Below are positions 1 to 17,910 of a stretch of 64,000 bases of DNA, in pieces (positions within the stretch are counted from its first letter, which is position 1; every line of letters begins with the position of its first letter). The position numbers and the translations under genes are program-made. The DNA lies in the NCBI RefSeq assembly GCF_004193775.1, contig NC_041018.1, positions 30,463,940 to 30,527,939 of the forward strand, written 5' to 3'. The notes under the pieces are model-generated. The model was given only the letters and a program-made list of their open reading frames with translations. It searched no databases and had not been told where the DNA came from. This DNA is from Glycine soja (Eukaryota; Streptophyta; Magnoliopsida; Fabales; Fabaceae).

Positions 1-289
1 ACCGAGTAGTTTGTAAGAGGTTATATTATTGTCCTTTATTGTAACTGCCATTAAAGCAATAATTTGGACAAAGAAAAATATTTTTTTGAAAGAAACTAAA
101 AAATAATATTTGTGTAGCAATCTTTTGTACTTTCATGCTTGATTATGCTATTTACAGAAAATCAGATGTGCCAAGTCACGGTTTGATCAGAAATGCACAT
201 TTAAAGAAAATGAATTGTTCGATCATATTTTTCTTTTGCCTTTTTTGGTGGCTAGTTATGTATAAGATTAACTTAATCCATATCATTCA

Positions 290-385
290 TATAATAGTAT
301 AAATTTTTTTCATTCGTATTAATAAGAATGATTTATTTAATAGGAAAATCTATATTTGATTCTTATCTTGTGTAAAAATAAATAA
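290..385 (+). repeat. Degenerate SINE-like remnant
   Basis: The stretch around 310-370 resembles the middle and B-box part of the SINE at 9349-9456. Both share a GAATGATTTATTTA core followed by a TTGATTCTTA / TCGATTCTCA box and a GTGTAAAA / GTGCAAAA stretch. No clear A box, poly-A tail or target-site duplication was found. It is an old, truncated copy at best. Confidence 0.35.
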
Positions 386-591
386 AATTTAACCAACGAC
401 ATCTAGAAATTCCGAACAACATTAAACTCTAGCCCAATGAATTAGAGACTATATGTGATCTCTCTGATCTAGCTAGGACTAAAAAATGTAAAAAATTAAC
501 TTTTTACTAATATTTTATGGTTGGATGAATGTAGTTCCTTAGGTAAATTAAGTGTCATGAATAAAGGTTATGCATTAAAATATAATAAGAA

Positions 592-790
592 TTAAATATG
601 TTTTTTAGTCTTTCAAAATGATTTAGTTTTGATTTTTAATTCTTTCACCTTAATAGACACGTGTTTTAGTCCCTCGTTAGGACTATAATCAAATAAGTTT
701 TGATATATAAAATTTAAAATGAATAGTTTTGATGAGAACTAAAACTAAAATTTATGATACATTGAGGAATTAAAACATAAGTTAATCCAT
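592..790. repeat. MITE-like element with imperfect terminal inverted repeats
   Basis: The left end (ATTAAATATGTTTTTTAG) and the reverse complement of the right end (ATTAACTTATGTTTTAAT) are similar, and the interior is AT-rich and non-coding. The phrase 'tttagtccct' in the body is common in dispersed legume repeats. It looks like a short non-autonomous DNA element. The family was not determined. Confidence 0.4.
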
Positions 791-1360
791 AATCAGTATT
801 TATAATACATGATTGCTTAGATGAATTGTTTATCATAAATTTATGAGCTCTACAATATTACATAGATTAAAAAAAAATTATACAAAAATTTACTCCAATG
901 TTAAGTTGTAAAGTGAGTGCTTAACTTGAATCACATTAAATTTTGTAATTGAAAAATAATTCTTTAATTGGAAAGAATGAATTAAGGAACGGTTGTTTAT
1001 ATAAACAACTCACTTAAGCAATACACTATCGACTTATCTGCTCCAGTGATAAAATCTTGTTATGAAACATTGCTTAATTTTATGCAACTTATTAAACACC
1101 CGCTCTAATAAAATAAAAACCTGCACTTTCTGTCCCTTGGTGAAATTCATGAATCTTGTTAAATATTTGAGTTTGAAAAAGAGAGTGGGAAAGAGAGTGT
1201 GATAGACTCTGTTGTATGCTTACAATCCCCATTTCCCAAGAGTTTTCACTTTTTCTATTATCTTTTTATACCTGTGAATTCTGATATTTGAAAACTATAT
1301 GTATGATCTGGTACTGGTAGTGATTTGTAACTTGTAATTGCAATATTTCTTGTTTTATAG

Positions 1361-8190
<6,830 letters not shown>

Positions 8191-8700
8191 GTAAGGGAAA
8201 AGCCGAACCAGAATTTGAACCTGAACTCTGATTTCTATTATTATGCTTTCCTTAGATGTTGATTCTGTTCTATTATATCACAAAATGCTAAATATTTTGC
8301 TGAGACACTGTTTACCCCTCAGACATGGATTTTGAAGGTGTCACCAATTTACCCGAGCATGACACAATCCTATCAAATGCATTGGTGGACAACATAACAT
8401 GCTCAGTGAGATAAATGTCCTCATTAAAGATTTTGGGAAGAGGGAAAAAGTAGGGTATGGAGAAAGTTGAAGACTATGATGGTAGCTGTTGCCTGCAGAG
8501 AGGGAACGTGGTCAATATGGAAGGGATTCAACTCAACTATCTCCTGACATGATTTCCCATTTGAAAAATAATATTCAGCTCAAAATAACTACAACAACAA
8601 AGTCTTATCTTATTGGAGTGAGATCAATTAAAATAATCACACGACACTATTATGTTCAAAATAACAACAACAAAAAAAAAAACTAACCTATTAATTGGGG
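8191..8700 (+). other. Probable 3' UTR of the kinase gene, possibly containing an intron
   Basis: The stop codon TAG at 8188-8190 is followed at once by GTAAGG, a good 5' splice site. A pyrimidine-rich stretch ending in CCCCTCAG lies at about 8316-8323, so a 3'-UTR intron is possible. No coding sequence was seen. The position of the poly-A site was not determined. Confidence 0.4.
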
Positions 8701-9348
8701 GGTTGGCATTTGCTCTGTATTTGTGACGAATCAAACATGCATGGGTGAAGAGATGTGGCAATCCTTCTTTTGGTCACGGTCATCTATCAATCAATATTTG
8801 TTTTTCTTTGAAGCTTTTTGCCTATGACTATGTACAGTTAAATTTGTCGGTTTACATTTAATATTTAATAATTTGTTTAAAAATGAATCCAAATATCGAA
8901 TTCATAGTGTTTTGAACCGAATTGGATTGCTTTTTTGCTTTGTTAAATTTGGTCGTAGAATAGAAAGGTTTGTACTGCAATAATAAAACCTCTGGTGTTA
9001 AGGATTAAATGTTAACGGGGATATCCAACGTCCTAAACTAGGAAGAGATGGGGTCCTTCAAATGCTAATGCATGTCTTTATTATTTTCATTAATGAAAAG
9101 AAGATAAGTATTTTAGACTTGAATGGGGGACAAAACTTAGATAAATTTCTTCTACTTCTTTAAGTTGGAGTAATAATTAACGTCACACTCATTTTATTTC
9201 CAACATCCATTCATATACATGGTTAATTATATATATAAATATATGATTAATTTTATTTCACAACCAATTAAGAATAAACAAATGTGATTATATAAAATTG
9301 TTGATTAGTTAATATTATTTATTTGTGAAGTAAAACTAATCATTATTA
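8700..9348. other. Intergenic AT-rich DNA, nothing recognised
   Basis: No ORF, RNA gene or repeat was identified. The last 17 bases (9332-9348) form the left target-site duplication of the SINE that follows. Confidence 0.5.
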
Positions 9349-9456
9349 AACCTAAAGGGTTGGCGTAATGGTGTAAGGTCTCGTCGAGTTCATATGAGTG
9401 AGAATGATTTATTTAGCGAGAGAACCTGTGTTCGATTCTCACAATGTGCAAAATTC
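9349..9456 (+). repeat. tRNA-derived SINE, 5' half (split by an insertion)
   Basis: It contains an A-box-like TTGGCGTAATGGT and a B-box-like TGTTCGATTCTC, the two internal RNA polymerase III promoter elements of tRNA-derived SINEs. It is flanked by AAAACTAATCATTATTA at 9332-9348, repeated exactly at 11320-11336. The 3' half is at 11257-11319. The box spacing is wider than in a real tRNA and no cloverleaf forms, so it is not a tRNA gene. Confidence 0.7.
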
Positions 9457-9457
9457 C

Positions 9458-9766
9458 TCAGTTGAAGTGATCTTTCACATTGTCATTCAATACCAAATTG
9501 TCAATATCAAATGCATCCAAAGTTGGATCGGTTAAACTTCCTCCAACCAAGTCAATACTACTTCCGCTACCACTTTCCCCTAAAGGTTGCTCTTGCTCAA
9601 CTTGGAGATTGTCTTCATCAAAAATATCATCTCCCTCTTTTGTTATCCACTCATCATCAGATTTCATATCTTCAAATGGAAGAGCAATATTTTTTCTTGT
9701 TTGTCTACTTTTGAGCTTCAAGTTGTACATGACATAAACTAAGTCATTCATTTTCTTTTGATGCAA
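9458..9766 (-). pseudogene. hAT-family transposase, C-terminal fragment
   Basis: The 102-codon open stretch begins MHQKKMNDLVYVMYNLKLK, which resembles the segment RLNDLVYVHYNL that follows the hAT dimerisation region in plant hAT-type proteins. A long acidic, Ser/Gly-rich tail follows. The catalytic RNase H-like domain and the zinc finger are absent, so it cannot act as a transposase. The family assignment rests on this one motif. It sits next to captured host sequence within the same insertion. Confidence 0.55.
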
Positions 9767-10165
9767 ACAGTTTCATCACCTTTCATTTATTTAAAATTAA
9801 AATAAATTAATTGGTAAAGCTCAATAAAGTGCTCTATAAACAAGTTCGGCATTATTAAGGTTAGGAGCTCGGTCCAAGAATGCCAAAACAAAAAGGCTTC
9901 TATCCTTAAAGTGGTACAACACAATTCGTATGATCCTAATTAAAATTGTAGTTCATGTTTTTGGTTCTATTCTCTAATCAAAATTGTAGTTTTATCTTAG
10001 TAAAATGTTGACCTTTAACACAATTTTTTATATCGTAGATTTTGGATGTGAAACTTCACTTATGATTAGAGAACAACACACATTTTGTGCAAAACTAAAA
10101 ATTATAGGAGAACATGCACCTAAATGATTTCATTGCCTTCTAAATGGATATGTTCACATCTTCAG

Positions 10166-10366
10166 GTAGGGAACCCAAAGACTGATGATTACTATGACTA
10201 TAAAGGCCTTCTAGAATATGCATGGAGCCATGCGGTTATATCAGACCAGCAATACGACAAAGCAAAACAATTATGTGATTTTAAACAATTTGAATGGTCT
10301 AATGAATGCAACAAGGCCATGAATGAAGTGTTCCAAGATTACTCAAAAATTGACATTGTTGAATGA
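10166..10366 (+). pseudogene. Serine carboxypeptidase-like, single captured exon
   Basis: From 10166, directly after a splice-acceptor-like CTTCAG, the frame reads VGNPKTDDYYDYKGLLEYAW followed by SHAVISDQQYDKAKQLCDFK, typical of the middle of plant serine carboxypeptidases (S10 family). The frame closes at TGA 10364-10366. The catalytic Ser, Asp and His regions are absent. Keeping the intron border argues for DNA-level capture rather than a copy made from mRNA. The coding frame itself has no internal stop, so capture may be fairly recent. Confidence 0.75.
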
Positions 10367-10551
10367 ACAAATATTTACAAGTTCCATAAGCAGGTCTCTG
10401 ATTATCTATATGCCCAATATAAACTTTCAACAAATCTGAAGCTTCTTTGAGAAAGAAAACACCTTAGCCCCTGGTTTTTTATGTCTATTTATTTAATATC
10501 ATAGTTTGAATTGCAACATCTATGATTATGACCTGTTATTACATTCCCGGA

Positions 10552-10590
10552 CAAGTATTAATATATATATATATAGACACACACACATGT
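10552..10590. repeat. AT/AC microsatellite
   Basis: A (TA)n run at about 10558-10576 is followed by an (AC)n run at about 10578-10588. Confidence 0.8.
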
Positions 10591-10875
10591 GCCTTACTCC
10601 AAACTACCTGAGAGCACAAAAGAAAGCATAAACTCACAGTAATTTGATTAAAATCCACACAACAACGTCTCGCAGAGCAAGTCAATTAAGCAAGAAACAA
10701 CAACATCTCACAATTTCAAATACTTTTCTTCCAATTAAAGCCTTACACATAAACCCAAAGACCCATAATCATACAATTGAAATTGAAAGAAGAGGAGAAA
10801 TTACCATCACTTTTGTGGAGCAAAGCTTGGAGCTAGGTCATGATGAGAAAGGAGGAAGGTCATGAAATGAGGGCT

Positions 10876-10945
10876 TTCGACAAGTGAAGGCTTTCAATGT
10901 TCTGCGATAACGATGACGACGACAAGTGAGGGCTTTCAATGTTCA
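10876..10945 (+). repeat. Short direct repeat
   Basis: The phrase ACAAGTGARGGCTTTCAATG occurs twice about 40 bases apart, with a GAC-rich segment (ACGATGACGACGACA) between the copies. No function can be assigned. Confidence 0.6.
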
Positions 10946-11185
10946 GCACTCAAACAAAAGCAGAACTCGAACAAGGCAGAGTGGCAGACAAAGTCGTGAG
11001 TTTTGGGTTTTCGTAAGTAAGTAGCTCAGCACCAACACGACGACGTTTCAGGTTTTTGTAAACCCGCAGACTCATAGCAGACTCACGAGTCTACCCAAAC
11101 TCGCCCGAGTCTACGCTAAATCGGACGAGTCTACTCCATTTTCGATTCTGCTTCCGATTTAACTCGCCGAACCTTAGTGGAATCA

Positions 11186-11213
11186 TAAAATCATACGATT
11201 TTATGATTTAAAA
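11186..11213. repeat. Perfect 12-bp inverted repeat (hairpin)
   Basis: AATCATAAAATC, a four-base spacer and GATTTTATGATT form a 12-bp stem. It lies near the right end of the hAT-like block and may be a subterminal structure of that element. Confidence 0.7.
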
Positions 11214-11256
11214 CGCGAGTTTAACAACCATGGTGCCAGCCACTCCACCACAAGCG

Positions 11257-11319
11257 AAATTAGTCTCTAATACAGTGGGTTGGGGGACACCCTTTTGGTC
11301 TTTGACCTAGAACAAAAAA
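11257..11319 (+). repeat. tRNA-derived SINE, 3' half with poly-A tail
   Basis: GCGAAATTAGTCTCTAATAC and then GTGGGTTGGGGGACA match, in order, the 3' part of the SINE copy on the - strand at 3328-3400. The piece ends in a run of A and then the exact target-site duplication (11320-11336). With 9349-9456 it makes one SINE of about 165 bp plus tail. Confidence 0.7.
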
Positions 11320-11336
11320 AAAACTAATCATTATTA

Positions 11337-12632
11337 GACATTTTAGTATAACATTGTGAACCACCTGTGAATAAGGATGTTTATGGCTCGGTTTGATTTG
11401 GTTTTTCATCAAAAATAAAATGAGTCCGGCTCAAAACAAGTCCATCAAAGTTTACAAAAGAAATCTTGTTATATAGTGGAATAAAATAAAGTAAAATAAC
11501 ATCATGCAATTGAAATAAAAACTCATGCCCCAATGTCACATCCTATCAGAACATTGTATCTTAACATCCTCTAGCACGATTTTCTTTAAAGTCATCCACC
11601 CAGTTATCTGCTCCCACGAACACAAGGTTCAAGATCATCATAGGATCCGAACACAAATAACATACAGGGAGTGAGTTATCACATTTCTAAATAAAATACA
11701 GATAAACAAAAACATAATCAAAATAAATTATAGAAGTATTTATAACATAGCTCAACTTAATATAATCCATGTCACTTCACCACTTTATCATTTAAAATTT
11801 ATTTTTCAATCACTAATCACATTACACATGAATCACACACTCGAGTCAAGATGTAACAACACTCATCAATTCCATAATAAACAATTCACAGGCGTTATAC
11901 AACAATTATGCTAAGACTCAAGCCTATAATGCAATGTGGTACCATGTCAGTGAAAAACCACACTAGGTGCTTTAGAGTACATAACAAGAAACGCCACAAA
12001 ATGGGTATGTTAGGTCACTCTCACTAAGTAAAATCATAAGGTGGCCAGTTGGGATCACTCTGTTCTGTGAGAATAATCCAATCATATGAGATCAACATAG
12101 GCTTAAAGGAGCACTCAAATCGAGTGTCTTTACCCCCAAGGCCTAGTCTCTAAAGAATCCGTTAGGGCATCACCTTCCTGATTCAAGTCCAACCCGTAAA
12201 CAACTTTTGCACGCAGACACTACTCATGAATTATACAATACCTTCGTGTTTCAAACACGTTTAACACACTGCGCTACACTTTAACACTTCAGGTTCCTAA
12301 CTTGGAACCCTACACTTTCCCTTTAACTATTCGTGCATAAACATTTTTCTCAAGGTAAACCCTAGTCAGGTTATTATATAATTCACAGCTCACACACAAG
12401 TACTGTCATATCAAGCATGAACCACACACTTATTCACAACCATATCCCATCTCCACAATTAACATCTCACAATCCACCATCACATGTTTATGTGTGTCTC
12501 AAAAATTAACACATGCTCAACTTTGCACTTATACTCAATCTTAGCAACAATGTTATAATCTCATTATAGCAATTTATCACATCTCATAAATCATATATAC
12601 ATCACACAATAGTAATATTTGCATAACACAAA

Positions 12633-12668
<36 letters not shown>

Positions 12669-13170
12669 TAAATCAAACTATATTATTTTCAATTAGAAAG
12701 AGTTTCTACAACAATTAAATTAAAATTATATAAAAAAAAATTACTACTAGACATTAACTTTACAACTTTATTTAATTTATTATTTTATTGTTACAATGTA
12801 TATATAACATGTTGATCATCATCATAGGAAGATACATAACAAAGACAATAATTTGTATAAAATAAGAAATTAAATAAAAGATTATTTAGATTACAATTCA
12901 CATTAATTAGAAAAAAACTCAATTTTAGGGTTCACACTCAATGAAAGAACACGTAAATTTCACAACAATTTATCATCAGGACATCAATTGATCCGTTTGA
13001 TTGATTGATTGATTCTCTTTCTCTTTTTCTTTTCTTTTGACGAACATCTCTAACCCAAGGTAAGAGATGCTTATCTTGGAAGATCCTCTTGTTCTCTCTT
13101 CCTAGGGTAAGGTTGGAAATTTCCATCCTAGGTTAGGGTTATGGCCAATAAAATCGACGTTTGGCTCAAC
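11337..13170. other. Unclassified, probably repeat-derived AT-rich DNA
   Basis: No gene was recognised; the open stretches here are short and without family resemblance. The style (long A/C-rich text, CACAT/TCACA words) suggests an old LTR read on its reverse strand. It could be the 3' LTR region of the Tat element to the right, but I found no TG...CA pair, primer site or duplication to prove it. Confidence 0.35.
12628..12670. repeat. (AC)n(AT)n compound microsatellite
   Basis: About 12 AC units are followed by about eight AT units, ending near 12669. Confidence 0.9.
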
Positions 13171-13949
13171 AGGCTTGCAAATGGCGGGACATGGTGTATG
13201 TCAGGATATCTTTTTAGCAAATGGCTCAGAAATAAGGGAATGCCCAAATCACTTCCACACAACGCATATCATGATAATTAGAAATTCATGCAAAATTAAT
13301 CATAGCACACATCCATGTGGACACTCAAACATAAGGCTTTGTGGCCATGCAACACTAAGGCTTAGGGTTTGTTTCCCCATTCAAATCACACCAGTGTTTC
13401 AAAGATTGCTCTTTTTATCAAGTCATACAAACATCCGAGTCCATTTTGGCATTCGGGAAAATCTTTTGTTGTGCTCACCCTCTAGGTGCACATTTCTTTT
13501 TTTCAAAAACCTTTCGTGTTTCGATCTGTGAATTTTCCAAAGAAAATTGGTGATCATTTCTTTTTTTTTTTCAAAAGCATGTTAGTTTTAGTTTAGTTTT
13601 TTTTTTTGGAAAAAGTTTGTAACCTAGGCAAAGTTGTTACCCGAGATTATACTTATCAAAAGGAAAAAAAGGGCACGTGAACGAAAAGAAACCATGCACA
13701 AGACACTGTTTTTTTTAGCTTAGTTTTCTTGCTTCAAACAAACCATCACAATGCAATAGTACGACAACACCTTGGAAGCGATAAAGTTTCATCACAATGA
13801 GATAACAAACAAAAACTGAAAGCGATAGCATACAATCAAGTTTTATCACAAAGAGATAACAAAAAAAATACTGAAAGCGATAAAAACAAAATAAAGACGA
13901 GTTCACAGTTTTAGGCAATCTCGACCAAGCGAATCTGCCTGCTCAAAGG
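13171..13949 (-). other. Non-coding region downstream of the Tat extra ORF
   Basis: No coding potential was seen. It contains poly-T/poly-A runs (13560-13610) and a roughly 62-bp two-copy tandem repeat at about 13776-13895, built around GAAAGCGATA and ATCACAAWGAGATAACAAA. It is probably the 3' untranslated part of the Tat element. Confidence 0.4.
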
Positions 13950-15281
13950 AAGTATTCCATCACATTGGTTGTGCCATCATCTTCCTGAGCTCTATCTTCA
14001 TCCCCGAGGGCCGTTGCGGGTCCTTCCCCTGCTTGAAAATTAGGCTTATCTCCCAGCCATGCAATTGTTGCCCTGAACTACTCTGGGGTAGGCCACAGGA
14101 AAAGACTGGGATCCTGGCTCTGCTGATGTAGGGTGCACAGGTAAAAACTCTCATTCAGCTGTACCTGACCCCTATGATTGGCTGCCTGCTGGTCGGTCAC
14201 ATGCTTCATATATGCATGCATATGGAGCTCTATCCTTCGCAGGTGAGCAAAGATGGACTTTAGAGATGGTGGCTGCAATAGAGGTGGCGGCGGTGCATCT
14301 ACAGCTGGCTGCTGCTGGTCCTCCCCCTGTTGCATAACCTTGCTATTGTGCCTGCCTTGGCATGCAATATTTTTCTATAAAGGCCCTGTTAATGGGAGGC
14401 CGGATAAGTTTTGTGGGATTCACCGACACCCCATAGAACTGGCAAAGGCCCATGATCAAGGCTGGAAACCCTAGTGCCCTGTTGGACTTCTCCGGGTCCA
14501 CTGGGTGTCTGGAAGGCGTGATCCCTACAAATTGATAGATGGCATCTAAGATCAATTGGGCCACATGAACACTCACCTGGGTCAAGATGGCATAGACCAG
14601 CTGGCACTTTGGCAGGGGGAGGTCAGAATTATGATCATTGGGGAGGATGTTGCTGAGCAGCAATGTCATCCAGATCTGTGTCAGGGTGGTCATGCTAGTG
14701 TGCATGATCTGCACCCATCTCCTTGCCACGCTTCGGGCGAAGTCTTGCCCTGGAACACATAGCTGCTAACTGATGGCCTCCTCATCGAACCCCGAGGCCT
14801 GGCTCCTTCTTTGAATGAATTCACAGCATTGGCCCTCCTCCAGGACCAACAGATGCCCCAAGAATAGATTAATGGCATCTTCATCAATGGGGATTCATTG
14901 GCCCCGCACCCAGGTGCGCTTGTCCCTGACTCCCTCCTTCGTGAGCCATGCATTGGCATAGAACTCCATGACTATTTCTGGATCATACTTAGTCATGGGT
15001 GTCGCAAGTTGAGTCCACTGCCTCCTAGCGATTTCCTCCTGAAATTAAGCATACTCTCCTTCCCTCAACTGGACCCGCCTCTCCTTGAGGAAAGACCAAC
15101 CCTTGATTGCCTCAAAAAAGTGTTGATGTTCCTTGCTTTGAAACCGATGTCCGTCAAACTCCACATCCACTTGTGTGGCCGCACTAGATCCTTCTCCAGC
15201 AGCATCTTTCCTTGCCCTTTTAGCTGGAAGCTTCTTTGGAGCCATTTCTTGCAAGGACATGTTCACAAAGTTAGTTTGCAT
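13950..15281 (-). pseudogene. Tat-type extra ORF downstream of pol (putative plant transposon protein domain)
   Basis: Read leftward from ATG 15281 (MQTNFVNMSLQEMAPKK), or the internal MAPKKLPAKRARK. A basic N-terminus is followed by VEFDGHRFQS, EFYANAWLTKEG, VRG...DEDAINLFLG, MTTLTQIWMTLLLSNILPN, ALGFPALIMGLCQFYGV and PPINRAFIEKYCMPRQ, then a Pro/Gln-rich helix region. This matches what I recall as the 'putative plant transposon protein' domain (Pfam PF20167; not searched). Breaks: a TAA near 15052, a TGA near 14906, a TAG near 14768, a stop at 14343-14345, and a frame change just after it, so it is dead. It lies downstream of the Tat integrase in the sense direction, separated only by a solo LTR that came later. 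The function is unknown; the similarity to SIRE1 ORF2 is discussed in the findings. Confidence 0.7.
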
Positions 15282-16259
15282 GATACGCTAACCATCATTT
15301 CATTTATCTTAAACACAACAAAAGCCAAACAAATTTGAATGATGCATACTTCTTTTCTCCAAATGAAAGTGTCACCATGCAATTAGAAAACAATCATACA
15401 TCGGTGCATGTGTTATTTTATGATATACATTTTTTGAAAAGCATTTTAGCTACCTAGATGCAAGGTGCTTATCATAGTGTAGCAAGCTCAAATATTAGCC
15501 TAAGTCTAACCAACCACTCTCACATATTCATGTAATTCATACATTTTTGCATTCAACACAAAGTTTAGATTTCTATGCCTAACTCATACTTTTGGCATTT
15601 TAATCTAACAACCTAAGTTGTCCACACCTTCCAAATGACAGCCATACTTGCACAAAGCTCACTCCACAATTCAAATTTCACAATAATACATGCAATGGTC
15701 ATTGAGGCATTTCATCGAACGGTTGGTGGGCGTATGTTCAAGCATGAAAAAAATGAGGAATGGGGATAGTATGACAGGCCAATTCGTAATAGAATCCAAG
15801 GTAGGCCTAGGGCCATCCCTTACAGCCCTCCAATCAAACAATCAAAGCATGGATTCACACATAAATTGTCTCATGAAATTTGCAAAAGATAGACAACTAG
15901 AGCACCAAAATACCACAATGGAAAGCCAAAATTCAAAGGGAGATGGTACTTACTTGTAGGAGATGAACAAAAGTGCAGAAAATGAAAGCAAAAATGTGCA
16001 ATGGCTTTGCTTGGGGCTGCTGGATTTGAAAGTTCTCGTAAGCCTTGGTGGTTTTTGAGTTTTGGGGAAGAAATGGGGTGAAGAATGGCTTCACTCCCCC
16101 CCCGCCCACGCCCCCTCTTTTAAACGTCTACGTCAGACACGCTTGCCCAGGCGAGCTCAGCTCGCCCAAGCGAGCTAATTTTGAATTTTTTTTTTGCAGA
16201 AGCCTTTGCAAAAAAAAAAGTATTTGTTCAGGGTTATGTATATGTTTCCCTAACATCCT
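15282..16259 (-). other. Spacer between Tat pol and the extra ORF, with GCTCGCC palindromes
   Basis: No coding sequence. At about 16142-16180 the text holds inverted GGCGAGC / GCTCGCC words (AGGCGAGCTCAGCTCGCCC). The same word occurs in the neighbouring solo LTR at about 17028-17045. The stretch 16255-16259 (ATCCT) is the left candidate target duplication of that solo LTR. Confidence 0.5.
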
Positions 16260-16344
16260 TGTCATACCCTAATTTCGTCTAGGGACCATTATTTGTTGAC
16301 ATGCGGCCTTCGCTTGACCACCTCAAAATGTTTAACACCCATCA

Positions 16345-16525
16345 TTGTGTAATCCGTAAAGTCTCGCAACATTTTGGAAATCAAAACAAGCATTGTTATG
16401 CAATCCGCAAAGATCCGCAACATTCCGGAAGTCAAAAAGAGCATTGTTGTGTAATCTGTAAAGTCCCGCAACATTCTAGAGGGGCAAAAAGAGTATCGTT
16501 GCATAATCCGTAAAGTTTCGAGATG
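16345..16525. repeat. Tandem repeat, about 60 bp, roughly three copies
   Basis: The unit contains a GTAATCCGTAAAG-type phrase, a CGCAACATTYYGG phrase and a GCATTGTTRTG phrase; copies start near 16350, 16410 and 16455, with a partial fourth. It lies within the solo LTR. Confidence 0.7.
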
Positions 16526-17718
16526 TTTTGAGAAGAAACAGGTCAAAAACATGAAAACGGGAGTGTATTTAGCAAAGTGGGGTGTGTGTAAATAAATAGG
16601 AGTGTATTTAGCAAAGGGGGGGGGGTGAACTTATCAAGATCCTCCACGTTTTGTTGGAAAATGGTTTCCGGGGCTTCCGAGGCTTTCATAATTCTTCCGT
16701 AAAATTTCTAAAACTTTGAGTAAGCCTATTTCACTTAATATTGGTGAAAGAGAAGAGGAAAAAGAGGGAAATCAAGTCCTATATGCTTCCTTAAGGCTTC
16801 CGTAAAATTGTCATAACCCTAAATAAGCATATTTCACCTAATATGGGTGAGAAGGAAGAGAAAAAAAGAATAAAGTCAAGTCATATATGCTTCCGTAACT
16901 TTTCAGTAAATTATGAAAGAAAGGGGTGAACTTATCAATATGGGGGTGCAAATAGCAATTTTAAAATTTTCAAATTTGAGCCTTCCAGGACATTTTGGAA
17001 GCGGGGTTGCTTATGGAGGAAGCAACCCAGCTCGCCTGGGTGAGCTGGGTGGCAACCTCCTCTCCCCTTTTCCTATAAATAGGCGAAGAGAGACTGTTCC
17101 AAATGTCCTTGACCCCCTTGGCTATGCATTTCAGCTGTGTTGGGTGAGAAAAATTGTTTCCGTGAAGAAAATCCAAGCCGAGGTACTTCTGTAAAGCTTC
17201 CGAGATGTTTTCGTGAGCAAATCGATGAAGGTTTTTCGTCGTTCTTCACCGTTTTTCATCCGTTCTTCGTTCGTTCTTCGTTCTTCAATCGGTGAGTTTT
17301 CGAATCCGAGACTTTCAATTTATTTCTTGTTTTGTTGGCTTTCATCTTTATTTCGTTCACTTTCGGTTTTCTTTTCTTCCGTTTTTAACGAGCTTTAACC
17401 GATCTTTTAAGCCGTTATCTCGCCTAATAAATGATAAAATGAATTTCAACCGATCATTTGCATTGTAATCTCGTTTAATTACTGTTAAAGCAAAATCTAA
17501 CCTATCGTTCACGTTGTAACCTTGGTTAAACAAAAAAAAAAGCAAAATAATAATAAAATAATCAAAATATCTTTGAAGAAAATAATCAAAAAAATCAATC
17601 GGACGTTTTTCTTTGGAAGTTTCCTTGGATGAATTGACTAATAACCAAAGTGAAACTAAATCTAAAATCAACTCACAAATCAAGCTTTGTCCGCAAAAAT
17701 CGCTAAAAAACGTTTTAA

Positions 17719-17910
17719 GGTCCAACGCCTTAAACGGTCTTCTTTGCTTTTATCAGTTAACATGGACCGTTCAAAAGATCGTTAATGGTCCAACGCCTTA
17801 ACGTTTCTCTCCTTTCAAAAACAGGAGATCATTAACGGTCCAACGCCTTAACGTTTCTCTCCTTTCCAAAAATCAAAAGATTGTTTAATGGTCCAACGCC
17901 TTAAACGACT
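17719..17910 (+). repeat. GGTCCAACGCCTTAA repeat, four copies
   Basis: GGTCCAACGCCTTAA occurs at 17719, 17787, 17837 and 17890 with partly repeated spacers (CGTTTCTCTCCTTTC after the second and third). It lies within the solo LTR. Confidence 0.85.

Larger units (their letters stand above)
1..1360. other. Upstream sequence or large 5' intron of the CK1-like kinase gene
   Basis: No coding exon could be recognised in this AT-rich stretch. The first recognisable kinase exon starts at 1361 in mid-codon context after a clean AG acceptor, so at least one more 5' exon must exist. It should encode the glycine-rich loop and catalytic lysine. I do not see it here, so this stretch is probably intron, with the first exon(s) left of the window. 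A MITE-like repeat and a weak SINE-like remnant are listed separately. Confidence 0.6.
9457..11256 (-). mobile_element. hAT-like DNA transposon derivative inserted in a SINE
   Basis: This block separates the two halves of one SINE, so it arrived after the SINE. It encodes on the - strand the C-terminal end of a hAT-like transposase (9458-9766) and carries on the + strand one serine carboxypeptidase-like exon (10166-10366). The right end holds repeated GAGTCTAC words (11083-11145) and a hairpin at 11186-11213. I could not define terminal inverted repeats or an 8-bp target duplication, so the exact ends and the hAT assignment of the whole block are inference. Confidence 0.5.

Noticed and set aside
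9361..9440. tRNA gene suggested by A- and B-box-like sequences
   Set aside because: Box spacing is too wide, no cloverleaf stems pair, and the unit has a poly-A end and long target duplications, so it is a SINE.
10124..10366. Functional small carboxypeptidase gene
   Set aside because: One internal exon only, no catalytic residues, and the first codons before 10166 look like intron.
13175..13531. 118-codon ORF on the + strand
   Set aside because: No family resemblance, and it lies in a non-coding part of the Tat element; probably chance.
14253..15338. + strand ORFs opposite the Tat extra ORF
   Set aside because: They are antisense shadows of the - strand ORF, which has the recognisable domain.
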